Of a stretch of 8,203 bases of DNA, positions 1 through 6,067 are shown one piece after another. The notes beneath the pieces are model-generated. The model had not been told where the DNA came from. It ran no database searches and saw only the letters and a program-made list of their open reading frames with translations. Position numbers and translations under genes: made by a program. Every line of letters starts with the position of its first letter. Position 1 is the stretch's first letter. This DNA comes from Deinococcales bacterium (lineage in GTDB: Bacteria > Deinococcota > Deinococci > Deinococcales > Deinococcaceae), in NCBI GenBank assembly GCA_014378225.1, contig JACMOA010000105.1:1-8203 (forward strand), written 5' to 3'.

Positions 1-124
1 CAAGACTGACTTTCTACCCCAGAAAAAGCACCGGGATGGAAATACAAAACAGCAACCCGGTATTCTAGTTTTCTCGCTCCACTCGGCCTTGAAGAGATGG
101 AACTTCTTCAAGGCAACTTGGTAT
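1..124 (-). repeat. Inverted repeat arm 1 (3'-end repeat of terC)
   Basis: The reverse complement of this stretch matches 4760-4883 at 121 of 124 positions; the mismatches are at 4, 15 and 21. It begins at the terC stop codon and may continue beyond the left edge of the window. On the minus strand it contains a perfect 10-bp hairpin (GCCTTGAAGA with TCTTCAAGGC, 9-nt loop) just after terC. It holds no CTCGAG site and no convincing gene. The role is unknown: an intergenic repeat family member or a 3' processing or termination element are both possible. Confidence 0.9.
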
Positions 125-1071
125 TACAGGTCTAAAACGCTTTTTTCGGGTTTCTGACCCTTGGTTTTAATCAGAGAAGCAATGACCGCAACCGTAAGCA
201 CACCAATCACCACGCCTAGCGAGAGGGCTGTAGGAATCTTAACTACCTCGAGCAGCAGTAGCTTGACGCCGATGAAAGTCAGGACGATGGCCAGACCCAA
301 CTTAAGATAGATAAAGCGTGGCACGATGTCCGCCAAGAGGAAGTACATGCTCCTCAGACCTAAGATAGCCAGAATGTTGCTTGTAAACACGATAAAGGGG
401 TCTTGTGTGACCGCGAAGATAGCGGGGATGCTGTCCACCGCAAAAATGACATCGGTAATCTCGACCAGCACCAGCACCAGAAACAGTGGGGTGGCGTAAC
501 GCACGCCGTTTTGAATGGTGAAGAACTTCTGCCCATCATAGGCGTCAGTAATTTTCATCCTCGAGCGCAGAAACTTGAGCACACCGTTGTTGGAGAGGTC
601 GCCCTCGTCCTCGCCTTCTTTGTTAAATAGCAGCTTTATTCCAGTAAACACCAGAAACGCACCGAAAATGTACAGAATCCAGGCAAATTCTTTGACCAGG
701 GTTGCGCCCAGTGCAATAAAAATGCCGCGCAGCACAATCGCGCCTAGTACACCCCAGAACAAAACCCGGTGCTGGTACTGGGCTGGAACTTTAAAGAACG
801 AAAAAATCAACACGAAAACAAAAATATTGTCTATCGAAAGTGATTTCTCAATGACATATCCGGTTAAAAACTCCAGACCCTTTTGTTGTCCCTGCCAGTT
901 CCACACAATGGCAGCGAATACTAACGAGAGTGCTACCCAGACGCCGGACCAGATGGCGGCTTCCTTGACCCCAATCTTGTGAGACTTGCGGTTAAAAACA
1001 CCGAGGTCTAAGGCCAACATTCCTAGAATAAATGCAATAAATGAAGCCCAAATCCAGAGCGGTAAGTCCAT
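124..1071 (-). CDS. TerC/Alx family integral membrane protein, probable Mn2+ exporter
   Basis: A 315-residue polytopic inner-membrane protein with about eight or nine hydrophobic segments, close in length and sequence pattern to E. coli Alx. The two family signatures are present: an EKSLSIDN motif (E75 to N82) and EITDVIFAVDSIPAIF (E204 to F219). Their acidic residues sit inside membrane helices, as expected for metal coordination. A charged cytoplasmic loop at about 150-180 separates the two halves. Members of this family export manganese or help metallate secreted proteins. The manganese riboswitch in the leader supports the Mn2+ role. The ATG at 1071 is chosen because it opens on the family N-terminus and AAGGAG lies 13 nt upstream, a long spacing. 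The gene is monocistronic as far as can be seen and ends at the inverted-repeat arm. Whether it is the Alx or the TerC subgroup cannot be settled here. Confidence 0.93.
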   Translation of the reverse strand: MDLPLWIWASFIAFILGMLALDLGVFNRKSHKIGVKEAAIWSGVWVALSLVFAAIVWNWQGQQKGLEFLTGYVIEKSLSIDNIFVFVLIFSFFKVPAQYQHRVLFWGVLGAIVLRGIFIALGATLVKEFAWILYIFGAFLVFTGIKLLFNKEGEDEGDLSNNGVLKFLRSRMKITDAYDGQKFFTIQNGVRYATPLFLVLVLVEITDVIFAVDSIPAIFAVTQDPFIVFTSNILAILGLRSMYFLLADIVPRFIYLKLGLAIVLTFIGVKLLLLEVVKIPTALSLGVVIGVLTVAVIASLIKTKGQKPEKSVLDL

Positions 1072-1083
1072 GCTTTAATCAGC

Positions 1084-1237
1084 ACTCCTTTTCGCTCGGT
1101 CTGGTCTGTGAAGCTCTGAATTGCTTTACGCTATTCAGCTTCAACCCGTGTCGGGCCAGGGTTTCCCTGACCGTATTGACGTACACGGATCCCCACTTTT
1201 TTGGGTGTGGTGGACTACTCCCCGAATTAAAAGGAGT
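1084..1237 (-). promoter_or_regulatory. yybP-ykoY (Mn2+) riboswitch in the terC leader
   Basis: The transcript contains GGGGAGTAG (1223-1215) followed by helix CCGTGT/ACACGG (1188-1183 with 1151-1146). This encloses GTCAATACG and hairpin GTCAGGG-AAA-CCCTGGC (1171-1155). A further hairpin, GAAG+CTGAAT with ATTCAG+CTTC, spans 1142-1110, and the 3' closing strand is AGACCGAG (1102-1095). Order, spacing and the GGGGAGUAG and GUCAAU blocks match the yybP-ykoY consensus, a Mn2+ sensor usually placed before exporters such as mntP and alx. P1 is TTCGG (1226-1222) with CCGAG (1099-1095). It is extended outward by nine pairs, ACTCCTTTT (1237-1229) with AAAAGGAGT (1092-1084), which buries the Shine-Dalgarno. 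No intrinsic terminator is seen, so control is probably at translation. Confidence 0.87.
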
Positions 1238-1280
1238 CTAAGGGAAAGAACCTCGAGCGTATGTATGCGGTAATACTTTC

Positions 1281-1303
1281 TTTTGCTTTTAGTGAAAGCA
1301 AAA
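1281..1303. repeat. AT-rich perfect inverted repeat, 9-bp arms
   Basis: TTTTGCTTT (1281-1289) and AAAGCAAAA (1295-1303) form a 9-bp palindrome with a 5-nt loop, upstream of the terC leader. Neither strand has a T-tract after the stem, so it is not a standard terminator. It could lie in the terC promoter or serve as an operator. On the minus strand TATTAC (1275-1270) is a possible -10, but no good -35 pairs with it. Confidence 0.4.
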
Positions 1304-1404
1304 ACAAAAAATGAACTCCTCTGCTCGAGAGGCTTGACGAAAAGTAGATTCGTAAAACAGTTTCACTCAAGCAGGATTGCACAAACGAAAGTCCAAGGGG
1401 AAGG

Positions 1405-1671
1405 TCATTTTGCCAGCGGGATAGGGCAGATTTGGCTCTCGAGCGGACGTGCTGGAGGAATGGGTAGAATCTGGGCAGGTTCTTTGAAGAGTGCTCTGGT
1501 ATTTTGAAGTGAAGTTCCTCTCCGCTCGAGGGTCATAAATTCACCTTTGACAGCTTTAGGACAGCGCTCGAGGGTGCTAAGTGGAAACTTGAACGCGGGA
1601 GCTTTGAATGGGGCAGCGGCAAAAGCTGTACTGCCTATGAGCACGCCCAGCACGAGAAGTTGAGCTTTCAT
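1405..1671 (-). CDS. Small predicted secreted protein, family not recognised
   Basis: An open frame reading from ATG at 1671 gives 88 residues. It begins MKAQLLVLGVLIGSTAFA, a textbook Sec signal peptide: one Lys, a hydrophobic core and an A-F-A cleavage site near residue 18. The mature part of about 70 residues is rich in Pro, Ala, Lys and Leu, with two cysteines and LERCPK and LERRG segments. The frame stays open upstream to ATG 1695, which would add eight residues. Neither start has a strong Shine-Dalgarno; 1671 is preferred because it places the signal peptide at the N-terminus. A TATATA box at 1725-1720 on the minus strand could be its -10. I do not recognise a family. Three CTCGAG copies lie inside the gene, so parts such as the LER tripeptides come from the iterated palindrome. 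An overlapping plus-strand frame is less credible. Function unknown. Confidence 0.5.
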   Translation of the reverse strand: MKAQLLVLGVLIGSTAFAAAPFKAPAFKFPLSTLERCPKAVKGEFMTLERRGTSLQNTRALFKEPAQILPIPPARPLESQICPIPLAK

Positions 1672-1745
1672 GGCTCGAGCGTACTTCTGGCTCATGAAAA
1701 GATTCTCATTCTGCTTTTTTATATAAAACTTGGCTGCAATATGCC

Positions 1746-1775
1746 CTGATACGAATACACCCCATGCGCTAAACT
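1746..1775 (+). promoter_or_regulatory. Putative leaderless promoter of uvrD
   Basis: TAAACT (1770-1775) ends 6 nt before the uvrD ATG at 1782. CTGATA (1746-1751) sits 18 nt upstream as a 4/6 match to the -35 box. No Shine-Dalgarno precedes the ATG. A TANNNT box about this distance from the start is the arrangement known from leaderless Deinococcus transcripts, so transcription would begin at or next to the A of ATG. Confidence 0.5.
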
Positions 1776-1781
1776 GCCGCT

Positions 1782-3998
1782 ATGGAAGTGCGCTCGAGCG
1801 AAGATATTCTAAAAGACCTAAACCCGGTGCAGCGTGAGGCTGCCTCGCATTACACAGGTCCTGCGCTGTTACTAGCGGGTGCGGGCAGTGGCAAGACCAA
1901 AACCCTGATTCACCGCATCGCGTATCTGATTGAAAAATATGGCGTGTATCCTAACGAAATTCTTAGCGTGACCTTTACCAATAAAGCCGCCAGCGAGATG
2001 CGCGAACGGGCAAGTCACCTTGTGCGCGGCGCGGATGAGCTGTGGATGAGCACCTTTCACTCGGCGGGCGTGCGGATTCTGCGGGCTTACGGCGAACAAA
2101 TTGGCCTCGAGCGTGGGTTTTTAATTTACGACGACGATGACCAACTGGATTTGCTCAAGGAGATTATGGGCGGCCTGGTGGGCGTGGGGCCGGATGTGAA
2201 CCCACGCTACCTGCGCTCCATCATTGACAAAGCCAAGAGTGCGCTGTGGGGGCCGGACGACCTGAATCGTAACGCGGAGTATAGAGTGGCGGGTCTGCCC
2301 AAAGAAGCCGCTGTGGAGGGCTACAGGCGCTATCAGAGTCGTCTACGGGCGGCCAACGCTATTGACTTCAGCGATTTGCTGGTAGAGACGGTGAGGCTGT
2401 TTCAGGAAGTTCCTGACGTACTCGAGCGGATTCAGCGGCGCTCGAGATTTATCATGATTGACGAGTATCAGGACACCAACAAAGCGCAATACGAATTTGC
2501 CCGTCTGCTGGCGGCTCGAGAGAAGAATCTGGTGGTCATTGGAGACCCAGACCAGTCGATTTACAAGTTCAGGGGCGCAGATATTCAAAATATCCTCGAG
2601 TTTCAGCAGGATTACCCGGACGCCGTAATATACCGGCTCGAGCACAATTACCGCAGCAGTGCCAAAGTGCTCGAGCTGGCGAATAAATTGATTGTTCACA
2701 ATAAAGAGCGTTTGGACAAGGTTCTGCGGGCAGTCAAGCCGGACGGGGCGGACGTACACTTCAACCGGGCCACCGACCACCGCGCCGAAGCCGACTTTGT
2801 GGCGGGCCGCATCACCGCAGCGCACAACAAGGGTTTGCCGCTGTCCAAAATGGCGATTTTGTACCGCACCAACGCCCAATCTCGAGTGCTGGAGGAGAGT
2901 TTGCGGCGCGGTGGAATTGCGGCCCGTATTGTGGGCGGGGTGGGCTTTTATGACCGCCGGGAAATCAAGGACGCGCTTTCATACGTGAGGCTGGCGCTGA
3001 ACCCTCGAGATGATATTGCACTGCGCCGCATTGTGGGACGGCCCAAACGCGGCATTGGCGACGGGGCATTGAGCAAGCTGGGTGAGTACGCCCGAGCGCA
3101 CAAAATGCCGCTGCTCGAGGCGTTTGCACACGCGGATGAAGCCCTCGAGCGCGGACCTCAAAAAGCTATAGAGTTTTACGAGCAAATTGCCAGTTTCCGG
3201 GAAGCCGCCGAACTCTACGCGCCGCATCAAGCTATGAAGTTCATGCTGGACGGCAGTGGCTACCTCGAGATGCTAATGAAAGAGGGGCAGGAAGGTAAAG
3301 TGCGGCTCGAGAACCTGGAAGAGCTTTTAGTGGCGCTCGAGGAGTGGACGGCTGAACACCAGGGTGCGGACATCGCCGAGTTTCTGGACGATGCAGCCCT
3401 GCTCTCGAGCGTGGACGATGGCAAAACCCGCCGCGAAAACGGGGATGTTCCCGAGGATGCCGTAACCCTGATGACCCTACACAACGCTAAGGGCCTCGAG
3501 TTCCCTGAGGTGTTCATTGTGGGTGTGGAGGAGGGCCTGCTGCCCAGTGCCGGAAGTCTGACAGAAGCCGGGGGCATTGAAGAGGAGCGCCGCCTGTTTT
3601 ACGTGGGCATCACCCGCGCTATGGAGCGCTTGACCCTGACCAACGCTGAAAACCGAATGCAGTACGGCAAAACCAACTCGAGTGAAGATTCGCGCTTTCT
3701 GGGTGAACTGGGTGATGGTTTTGTCACCGTGGACCCGTATGGACAGGAAGTGGGGCGTAGTAGCCGGGGAAACTGGAAATCCTTCCAGCCCAGCGCACCC
3801 GCTCGAGCCGTGGAAAAAGAGAAAAAGCCGCTCGAGGGAGAGTACAAGGGCGGCGAAAAAGTCAGCCATCCCAAGTTTGGCGTGGGAACCGTGCTAGCGG
3901 TGATGGGCTTTGGCGATAAGCAATCTGTGGTGGTGGCCTTTGAAACGGCGGGTTCCAAAACTTTGCTGGTTAAGCTGGCTAACCTGACTCGAGTTTAA
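1782..3998 (+). CDS. uvrD: ATP-dependent 3'-5' DNA helicase, UvrD/PcrA family (SF1A)
   Basis: A 738-residue superfamily 1A helicase, about the usual UvrD/PcrA length, that unwinds DNA during nucleotide excision repair, mismatch repair and fork restart. All motifs are visible in order: Q motif LNPVQREA (Q17), Walker A GAGSGKT (K38), Ia VTFTNKAASEM, Ib STFHSAG, II IDEYQDT (D227, E228), III VIGDPDQSIYKFRGA, IV LEHNYRS, V TLHNAKGLEFPEVF with EEGLLP, and VI YVGITRAMERL (R612). The last 50 residues (GGEKVSHPKFGVGTV onward) are the Tudor-like RNA-polymerase-binding tail typical of PcrA/UvrD. That tail suggests transcription-coupled work. No catalytic residue is missing. The start at 1782 is the first ATG in frame and has a -10-like box 6 nt upstream instead of a Shine-Dalgarno. 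Twenty-one CTCGAG copies fall inside, 12 in the Leu-Glu frame and nine in the other two frames. It could equally be named pcrA. Confidence 0.97.
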   Translation: MEVRSSEDILKDLNPVQREAASHYTGPALLLAGAGSGKTKTLIHRIAYLIEKYGVYPNEILSVTFTNKAASEMRERASHLVRGADELWMSTFHSAGVRILRAYGEQIGLERGFLIYDDDDQLDLLKEIMGGLVGVGPDVNPRYLRSIIDKAKSALWGPDDLNRNAEYRVAGLPKEAAVEGYRRYQSRLRAANAIDFSDLLVETVRLFQEVPDVLERIQRRSRFIMIDEYQDTNKAQYEFARLLAAREKNLVVIGDPDQSIYKFRGADIQNILEFQQDYPDAVIYRLEHNYRSSAKVLELANKLIVHNKERLDKVLRAVKPDGADVHFNRATDHRAEADFVAGRITAAHNKGLPLSKMAILYRTNAQSRVLEESLRRGGIAARIVGGVGFYDRREIKDALSYVRLALNPRDDIALRRIVGRPKRGIGDGALSKLGEYARAHKMPLLEAFAHADEALERGPQKAIEFYEQIASFREAAELYAPHQAMKFMLDGSGYLEMLMKEGQEGKVRLENLEELLVALEEWTAEHQGADIAEFLDDAALLSSVDDGKTRRENGDVPEDAVTLMTLHNAKGLEFPEVFIVGVEEGLLPSAGSLTEAGGIEEERRLFYVGITRAMERLTLTNAENRMQYGKTNSSEDSRFLGELGDGFVTVDPYGQEVGRSSRGNWKSFQPSAPARAVEKEKKPLEGEYKGGEKVSHPKFGVGTVLAVMGFGDKQSVVVAFETAGSKTLLVKLANLTRV

Positions 3999-4044
3999 GG
4001 GTTGGAACCCTCGGACAATAACGGGCAACCACAAGGGATTGCCC
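3998..4044 (+). terminator. Possible weak 3' hairpins after uvrD
   Basis: AGGGTT/AACCCT (3998-4011, 2-nt loop) overlaps the uvrD stop, and GGGCAA/TTGCCC (4023-4044, 10-nt loop) follows. Neither is followed by a T-tract, so termination here is uncertain. The rest of the 176-bp gap to the next gene shows two CTCGAG copies and no clear promoter. Confidence 0.25.
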
Positions 4045-4174
4045 TGATTCAGCTCGAGCGCAGTACACCCGTATTCACAGCCCATTCACAATTCCTACCC
4101 GCTGCTTTCACACGTTCAGGACTACCTTGTGTTCAGGCAAAGAGCTGACCCTCGAGCCACAAGGAGAAAAGTAC

Positions 4175-4753
4175 ATGGACGTTATTATCAATAATTCCGG
4201 AACCGCCCTTCCCACCGCTGCCCCTGTTGCCGCCCTTCCTCAGGTGTACGCTCCTACACCTTACGGCTACCCTGCTTACCGTCAGGACCATCACTTTGGA
4301 TTTGGCGGGTTCATCTTTCCAGTGCTATTCATTTTGGCTCTCGTCCTGTTCTTCCGCCGGATGCGCCGCTTTTCTCGAGGGTCCGGCGCTCGAGGGAATT
4401 GGGGACATGGCAACTGGAGCCGAGGAAACTGGGACCGCAGCAATTGGAACGCACAAAATGGGATGGATTCTCGAGAAAATCCGTCTGAGCCTCGAGCAGA
4501 AGGTTCAAACCCTTCAGAGCGCTTTGATAAATCCGAACCCTCGAGCAGACCGGACACGGGCAGACCGGACACGGGCAGACCGGACACGGGTAGACCCAAC
4601 ATGAGTGAACGCCGCGAATGGTGGGAAGGCTTTCTGGGAGAGCGTGGAGGCCGAGACAAAGCCCTCGAGATTGCCCGTGAACGCTTTGCTAAAGGAGAGA
4701 TTCGCTTTGAAGAATTCGAGACCATCCGCCGAGGTTTGATGGGCCAGGGTTAA
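4175..4753 (+). CDS. Single-pass membrane protein with C-terminal SHOCT-like segment
   Basis: A 192-residue protein. The start at ATG 4175 is fixed by AAGGAG at 4161-4166, 8 nt upstream; the frame is open 48 nt further but without support. Residues 1-40 are Ala/Pro/Tyr-rich. One membrane helix follows at about 43-60 (FGGFIFPVLFILALVLFF) with an RRMRR stop-transfer. Next come four GNW-type five-residue repeats (about 73-92), a Ser/Asp/Arg-rich disordered linker, and an exact RPDTG triplicate (125-139) encoded by a 15-bp tandem repeat. The C-terminus, about 161-188 (DKALEIARERFAKGEIRFEEFETIRRGL), fits the SHOCT pattern: a short helix, a K/R-G-E-I turn, and E-(Y/F)-E-x-I/L. SHOCT segments cap many bacterial membrane proteins and probably mediate oligomerisation. 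No enzyme activity is suggested. It lies between uvrD and the second inverted-repeat arm; a functional link to either is not evident. Confidence 0.85.
   Translation: MDVIINNSGTALPTAAPVAALPQVYAPTPYGYPAYRQDHHFGFGGFIFPVLFILALVLFFRRMRRFSRGSGARGNWGHGNWSRGNWDRSNWNAQNGMDSRENPSEPRAEGSNPSERFDKSEPSSRPDTGRPDTGRPDTGRPNMSERREWWEGFLGERGGRDKALEIARERFAKGEIRFEEFETIRRGLMGQG
4547..4591 (+). repeat. Three tandem copies of a 15-bp unit inside the SHOCT-protein gene
   Basis: AGACCGGACACGGGC is repeated at 4547-4561, 4562-4576 and 4577-4591; the last copy ends in T instead of C. It encodes the RPDTG triplicate and keeps the frame, so copy-number changes would only lengthen or shorten the disordered linker. Confidence 0.95.
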
Positions 4754-4759
4754 GAACCG

Positions 4760-4883
4760 ATACCAAGTTGCCTTGAAGAAGTTCCATCTCTTCAAGGCCG
4801 AGTGGAGCGAGAAAACTAGAATACCGGGTTGCTGTTTTGTATTTCCATCCCGGTGCTTTTTCCGGGGTGGAAAGTCAGTGTTG
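4760..4883 (+). repeat. Inverted repeat arm 2 (3'-end repeat of the SHOCT-protein gene)
   Basis: Reverse complement of 1-124 with three differences (at 4863, 4869 and 4880). It begins six bases after the SHOCT-protein stop codon, in the same orientation to its upstream gene as arm 1 has to terC. It contains the 10-bp hairpin at 4770-4798 and the left half of a 12-bp palindrome, ATACCGGGTTGC (4821-4832) with GCAACCCGGTAT (4884-4895), whose right half lies just past the matched region. The element may therefore extend to about 4895. Confidence 0.9.
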
Positions 4884-4923
4884 GCAACCCGGTATGAGTT
4901 TCTACTCGAGCCTGATGCAACAC

Positions 4924-4965
4924 GAGCCAGAGAGGAGCGTCTCCCGCTTTCCCTCTGGCTCTTTC
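4924..4965 (+). terminator. Probable intrinsic terminator before the response regulator
   Basis: GAGCCAGAG (4924-4932) pairs perfectly with CTCTGGCTC (4953-4961), with two further G-C pairs across a one-base bulge. A short CTTT tail follows. It would end transcription arriving from the SHOCT-protein gene, isolating the two-component genes. The T-tract is short. Confidence 0.5.
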
Positions 4966-5001
4966 ACGACCCAAAACTCACTGCCCACGGTCCACATGAG
5001 C

Positions 5002-5007
5002 TACCCT
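5002..5007 (+). promoter_or_regulatory. Putative -10 box (TANNNT) of the response regulator
   Basis: TACCCT lies 6 nt before ATG 5014, the same spacing seen at uvrD, and no good Shine-Dalgarno precedes this ATG. This suggests a leaderless start. No convincing -35 box is visible, so the call is tentative. Confidence 0.35.
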
Positions 5008-5013
5008 GGACCC

Positions 5014-5682
5014 ATGCCAGAAACCCTGCTCATTGTCGAAGATGAACCGCGCCTAGCCGACATCCTCGAGCAGTATTTAAAACGTGAAGGCTACCTTGTG
5101 GAACGGGCCGCAAGCGGACTGCGGGCGCTCGAGCTGTGGCGAGTGGCGCGTCCCGCGCTGGTTTTACTGGACATCATGCTTCCGGGAATGGATGGTCTCG
5201 AGGTGGCGCGGCGCATCCGGGCCGAGTCTGAAATTCCCATCATCATGCTCACCGCTCGGGATGAGGAAGTGGACCGATTGGTGGGATTGGGCATTGGGGC
5301 AGACGATTATGTGGTCAAACCCTACAGCCCTCGTGAAGTGGTCGCTCGAGTGAAAGCCGTGTTGCGGCGTACTCAGAGTGTGCGGGTGGTGAGTACCCTA
5401 TACAAAGTAAAAACCCTCGAGCTGGATATGAGCGCCTTTGAGGCCCGCTGTGACGGGGTGACACTCGAGCTGACCGCCGCTGAATTGAGACTGCTCGAGC
5501 TGCTGGTGAAAGAACCTGGAAGGGTGCGGATGCGTTCGGAATTGTTGGGGGCCTCGAGCGGGACTTTTGAAGCCGACGAACGCACGGTGGATGCCCACGT
5601 TAAGAACTTGCGGCGCAAAATGAAAGCCTGTGGGGAAATGCTTGAGACGGTGCGTGGGGTGGGGTATCGGTTGAGAGGGTGA
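5014..5682 (+). CDS. Two-component response regulator, OmpR/PhoB family
   Basis: A 222-residue DNA-binding regulator activated by phosphorylation. The receiver domain (1-118) shows the acidic pocket E9-D10-E11, phospho-acceptor D53 in LVLLDIMLPGMDG, switch residue T80 in IIMLTARD, and K102 in VVKPYSPRE. A linker leads to the winged-helix domain (about 128-222) with ELTAAELRLLELLV, recognition helix TVDAHVKNLRRKM (191-203) and the hairpin VRGVGYRLRG. ATG 5014 gives the standard N-terminus (MPETLLIVEDEP). The frame is open back to 4837, but that extension runs through the inverted repeat and a terminator-like hairpin; ATG 4996 is a minor alternative. The partner is presumably the histidine kinase at 6138, now 455 bp away because of inserted repeats. 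The stop codon lies inside the 11-bp target duplication of the element that follows, so the protein is intact. The controlled regulon and signal are unknown. Confidence 0.95.
   Translation: MPETLLIVEDEPRLADILEQYLKREGYLVERAASGLRALELWRVARPALVLLDIMLPGMDGLEVARRIRAESEIPIIMLTARDEEVDRLVGLGIGADDYVVKPYSPREVVARVKAVLRRTQSVRVVSTLYKVKTLELDMSAFEARCDGVTLELTAAELRLLELLVKEPGRVRMRSELLGASSGTFEADERTVDAHVKNLRRKMKACGEMLETVRGVGYRLRG
5672..5682 (+). repeat. Left copy of 11-bp target site duplication
   Basis: TGAGAGGGTGA here recurs exactly at 5821-5831. This copy contains the last codons and stop of the response regulator. Confidence 0.8.
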
Positions 5683-5820
5683 TACGGATTCAGAAAATAT
5701 CCGTAGGGTTTCGGATATTTTCTGGGCGGAGCGAATGGGAAAAACATACGGATTCAGCGGTATGTGTATGTAATATTTTGGGTGTTATTCCCAACAATAC
5801 GGAATTTAGCGGAATCCGTA
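5683..5820. mobile_element. Miniature inverted-repeat element (138 bp) inserted at the response regulator stop
   Basis: The element starts TACGGATTC and ends GAATCCGTA, 9-bp perfect terminal inverted repeats (10 bp with the flanking A and T). It is bracketed by an 11-bp direct repeat. It carries no open frame of note, so it would be a non-autonomous (MITE-like) element moved by a transposase elsewhere. Inside are a perfect 13-bp hairpin (CAGAAAATATCCG 5691-5703 with CGGATATTTTCTG 5712-5724) and a second copy of the end, ATACGGATTCAG, at 5746-5757. The last 76 bp thus form an inverted-repeat unit of their own, suggesting a nested or composite origin. An 11-bp duplication fits IS4-type transposases, but several families are possible. 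It contains no CTCGAG. Confidence 0.75.
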
Positions 5821-5831
5821 TGAGAGGGTGA
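5821..5831 (+). repeat. Right copy of 11-bp target site duplication
   Basis: Exact repeat of 5672-5682. The bases just outside both copies differ, so the duplication is precisely 11 bp. Confidence 0.8.
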
Positions 5832-5845
5832 AAAGAGCGCTTCTG

Positions 5846-6067
5846 GCTGTTTTGGATAGAGCGGCACTGTCTTGGATAGAGCGGCACCTTCCGGGCCGCT
5901 CGCCTCACGGGCCTATCCGCTGCTTGACCCGCGACGACTGGACAGCGCCGCCAGAGGAAACTAAAACGACTTCGCCAACAGAGTCCGATAGGTGCCGCTC
6001 TATCCAAGATGCGGGATGGCCCGAAAGGTGCTGAATATCCCAAGACAGCGCCCCTAATCAAACCGAC
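5846..6067. repeat. Palindromic intergenic repeat, copy A
   Basis: A long imperfect hairpin without a credible gene. The 16-mer TTGGATAGAGCGGCAC occurs in direct orientation at 5852-5867 and 5872-5887, and inverted at 5992-6007. The second and inverted copies extend to 20 perfect pairs (5870-5889 with 5990-6009). The outer ends are GCTGTTTTGG (5846) and CCAAGACAGC (6040-6049). Positions 6010-6046 match copy B at 7626-7662 (32/37, same orientation). Positions 6041-6067 match 7487-7513 inverted (26/27). It resembles the small non-coding repeats scattered through Deinococcus genomes and may be a transposase-mobilised element. No target duplication is apparent and CTCGAG is absent. The remaining bases to the kinase (6068-6137) hold one CTCGAG and the kinase ribosome binding site. 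Confidence 0.8.

Noticed and set aside
403..982. Plus-strand open frames opposite terC (403-630, 575-982)
   Set aside because: They lie fully antisense to a clear TerC-family gene and show no recognisable protein features.
1283..1507. Plus-strand 74-codon frame overlapping the small secreted gene
   Set aside because: No ATG start or Shine-Dalgarno support, low-complexity Lys/Ser/Gly composition, and it conflicts with the minus-strand frame that carries a signal peptide.
2343..2879. Minus-strand 178-codon frame inside uvrD
   Set aside because: It is the antisense shadow of an intact helicase with all motifs; long antisense frames are expected at this GC content.
4837..5013. N-terminal extension of the response regulator to 4837
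   Set aside because: The added 59 residues are encoded by the inverted repeat and a terminator-like hairpin; the receiver domain begins normally at 5014.
5691..5724. Intrinsic terminator after the response regulator
   Set aside because: The 13-bp hairpin is perfect but no T-tract follows in either direction, and it belongs to the inserted element.
5852..6007. CRISPR-like array in repeat A
   Set aside because: Only two direct 16-mer copies, 4 nt apart, plus one inverted copy; no regular spacers and no cas genes.
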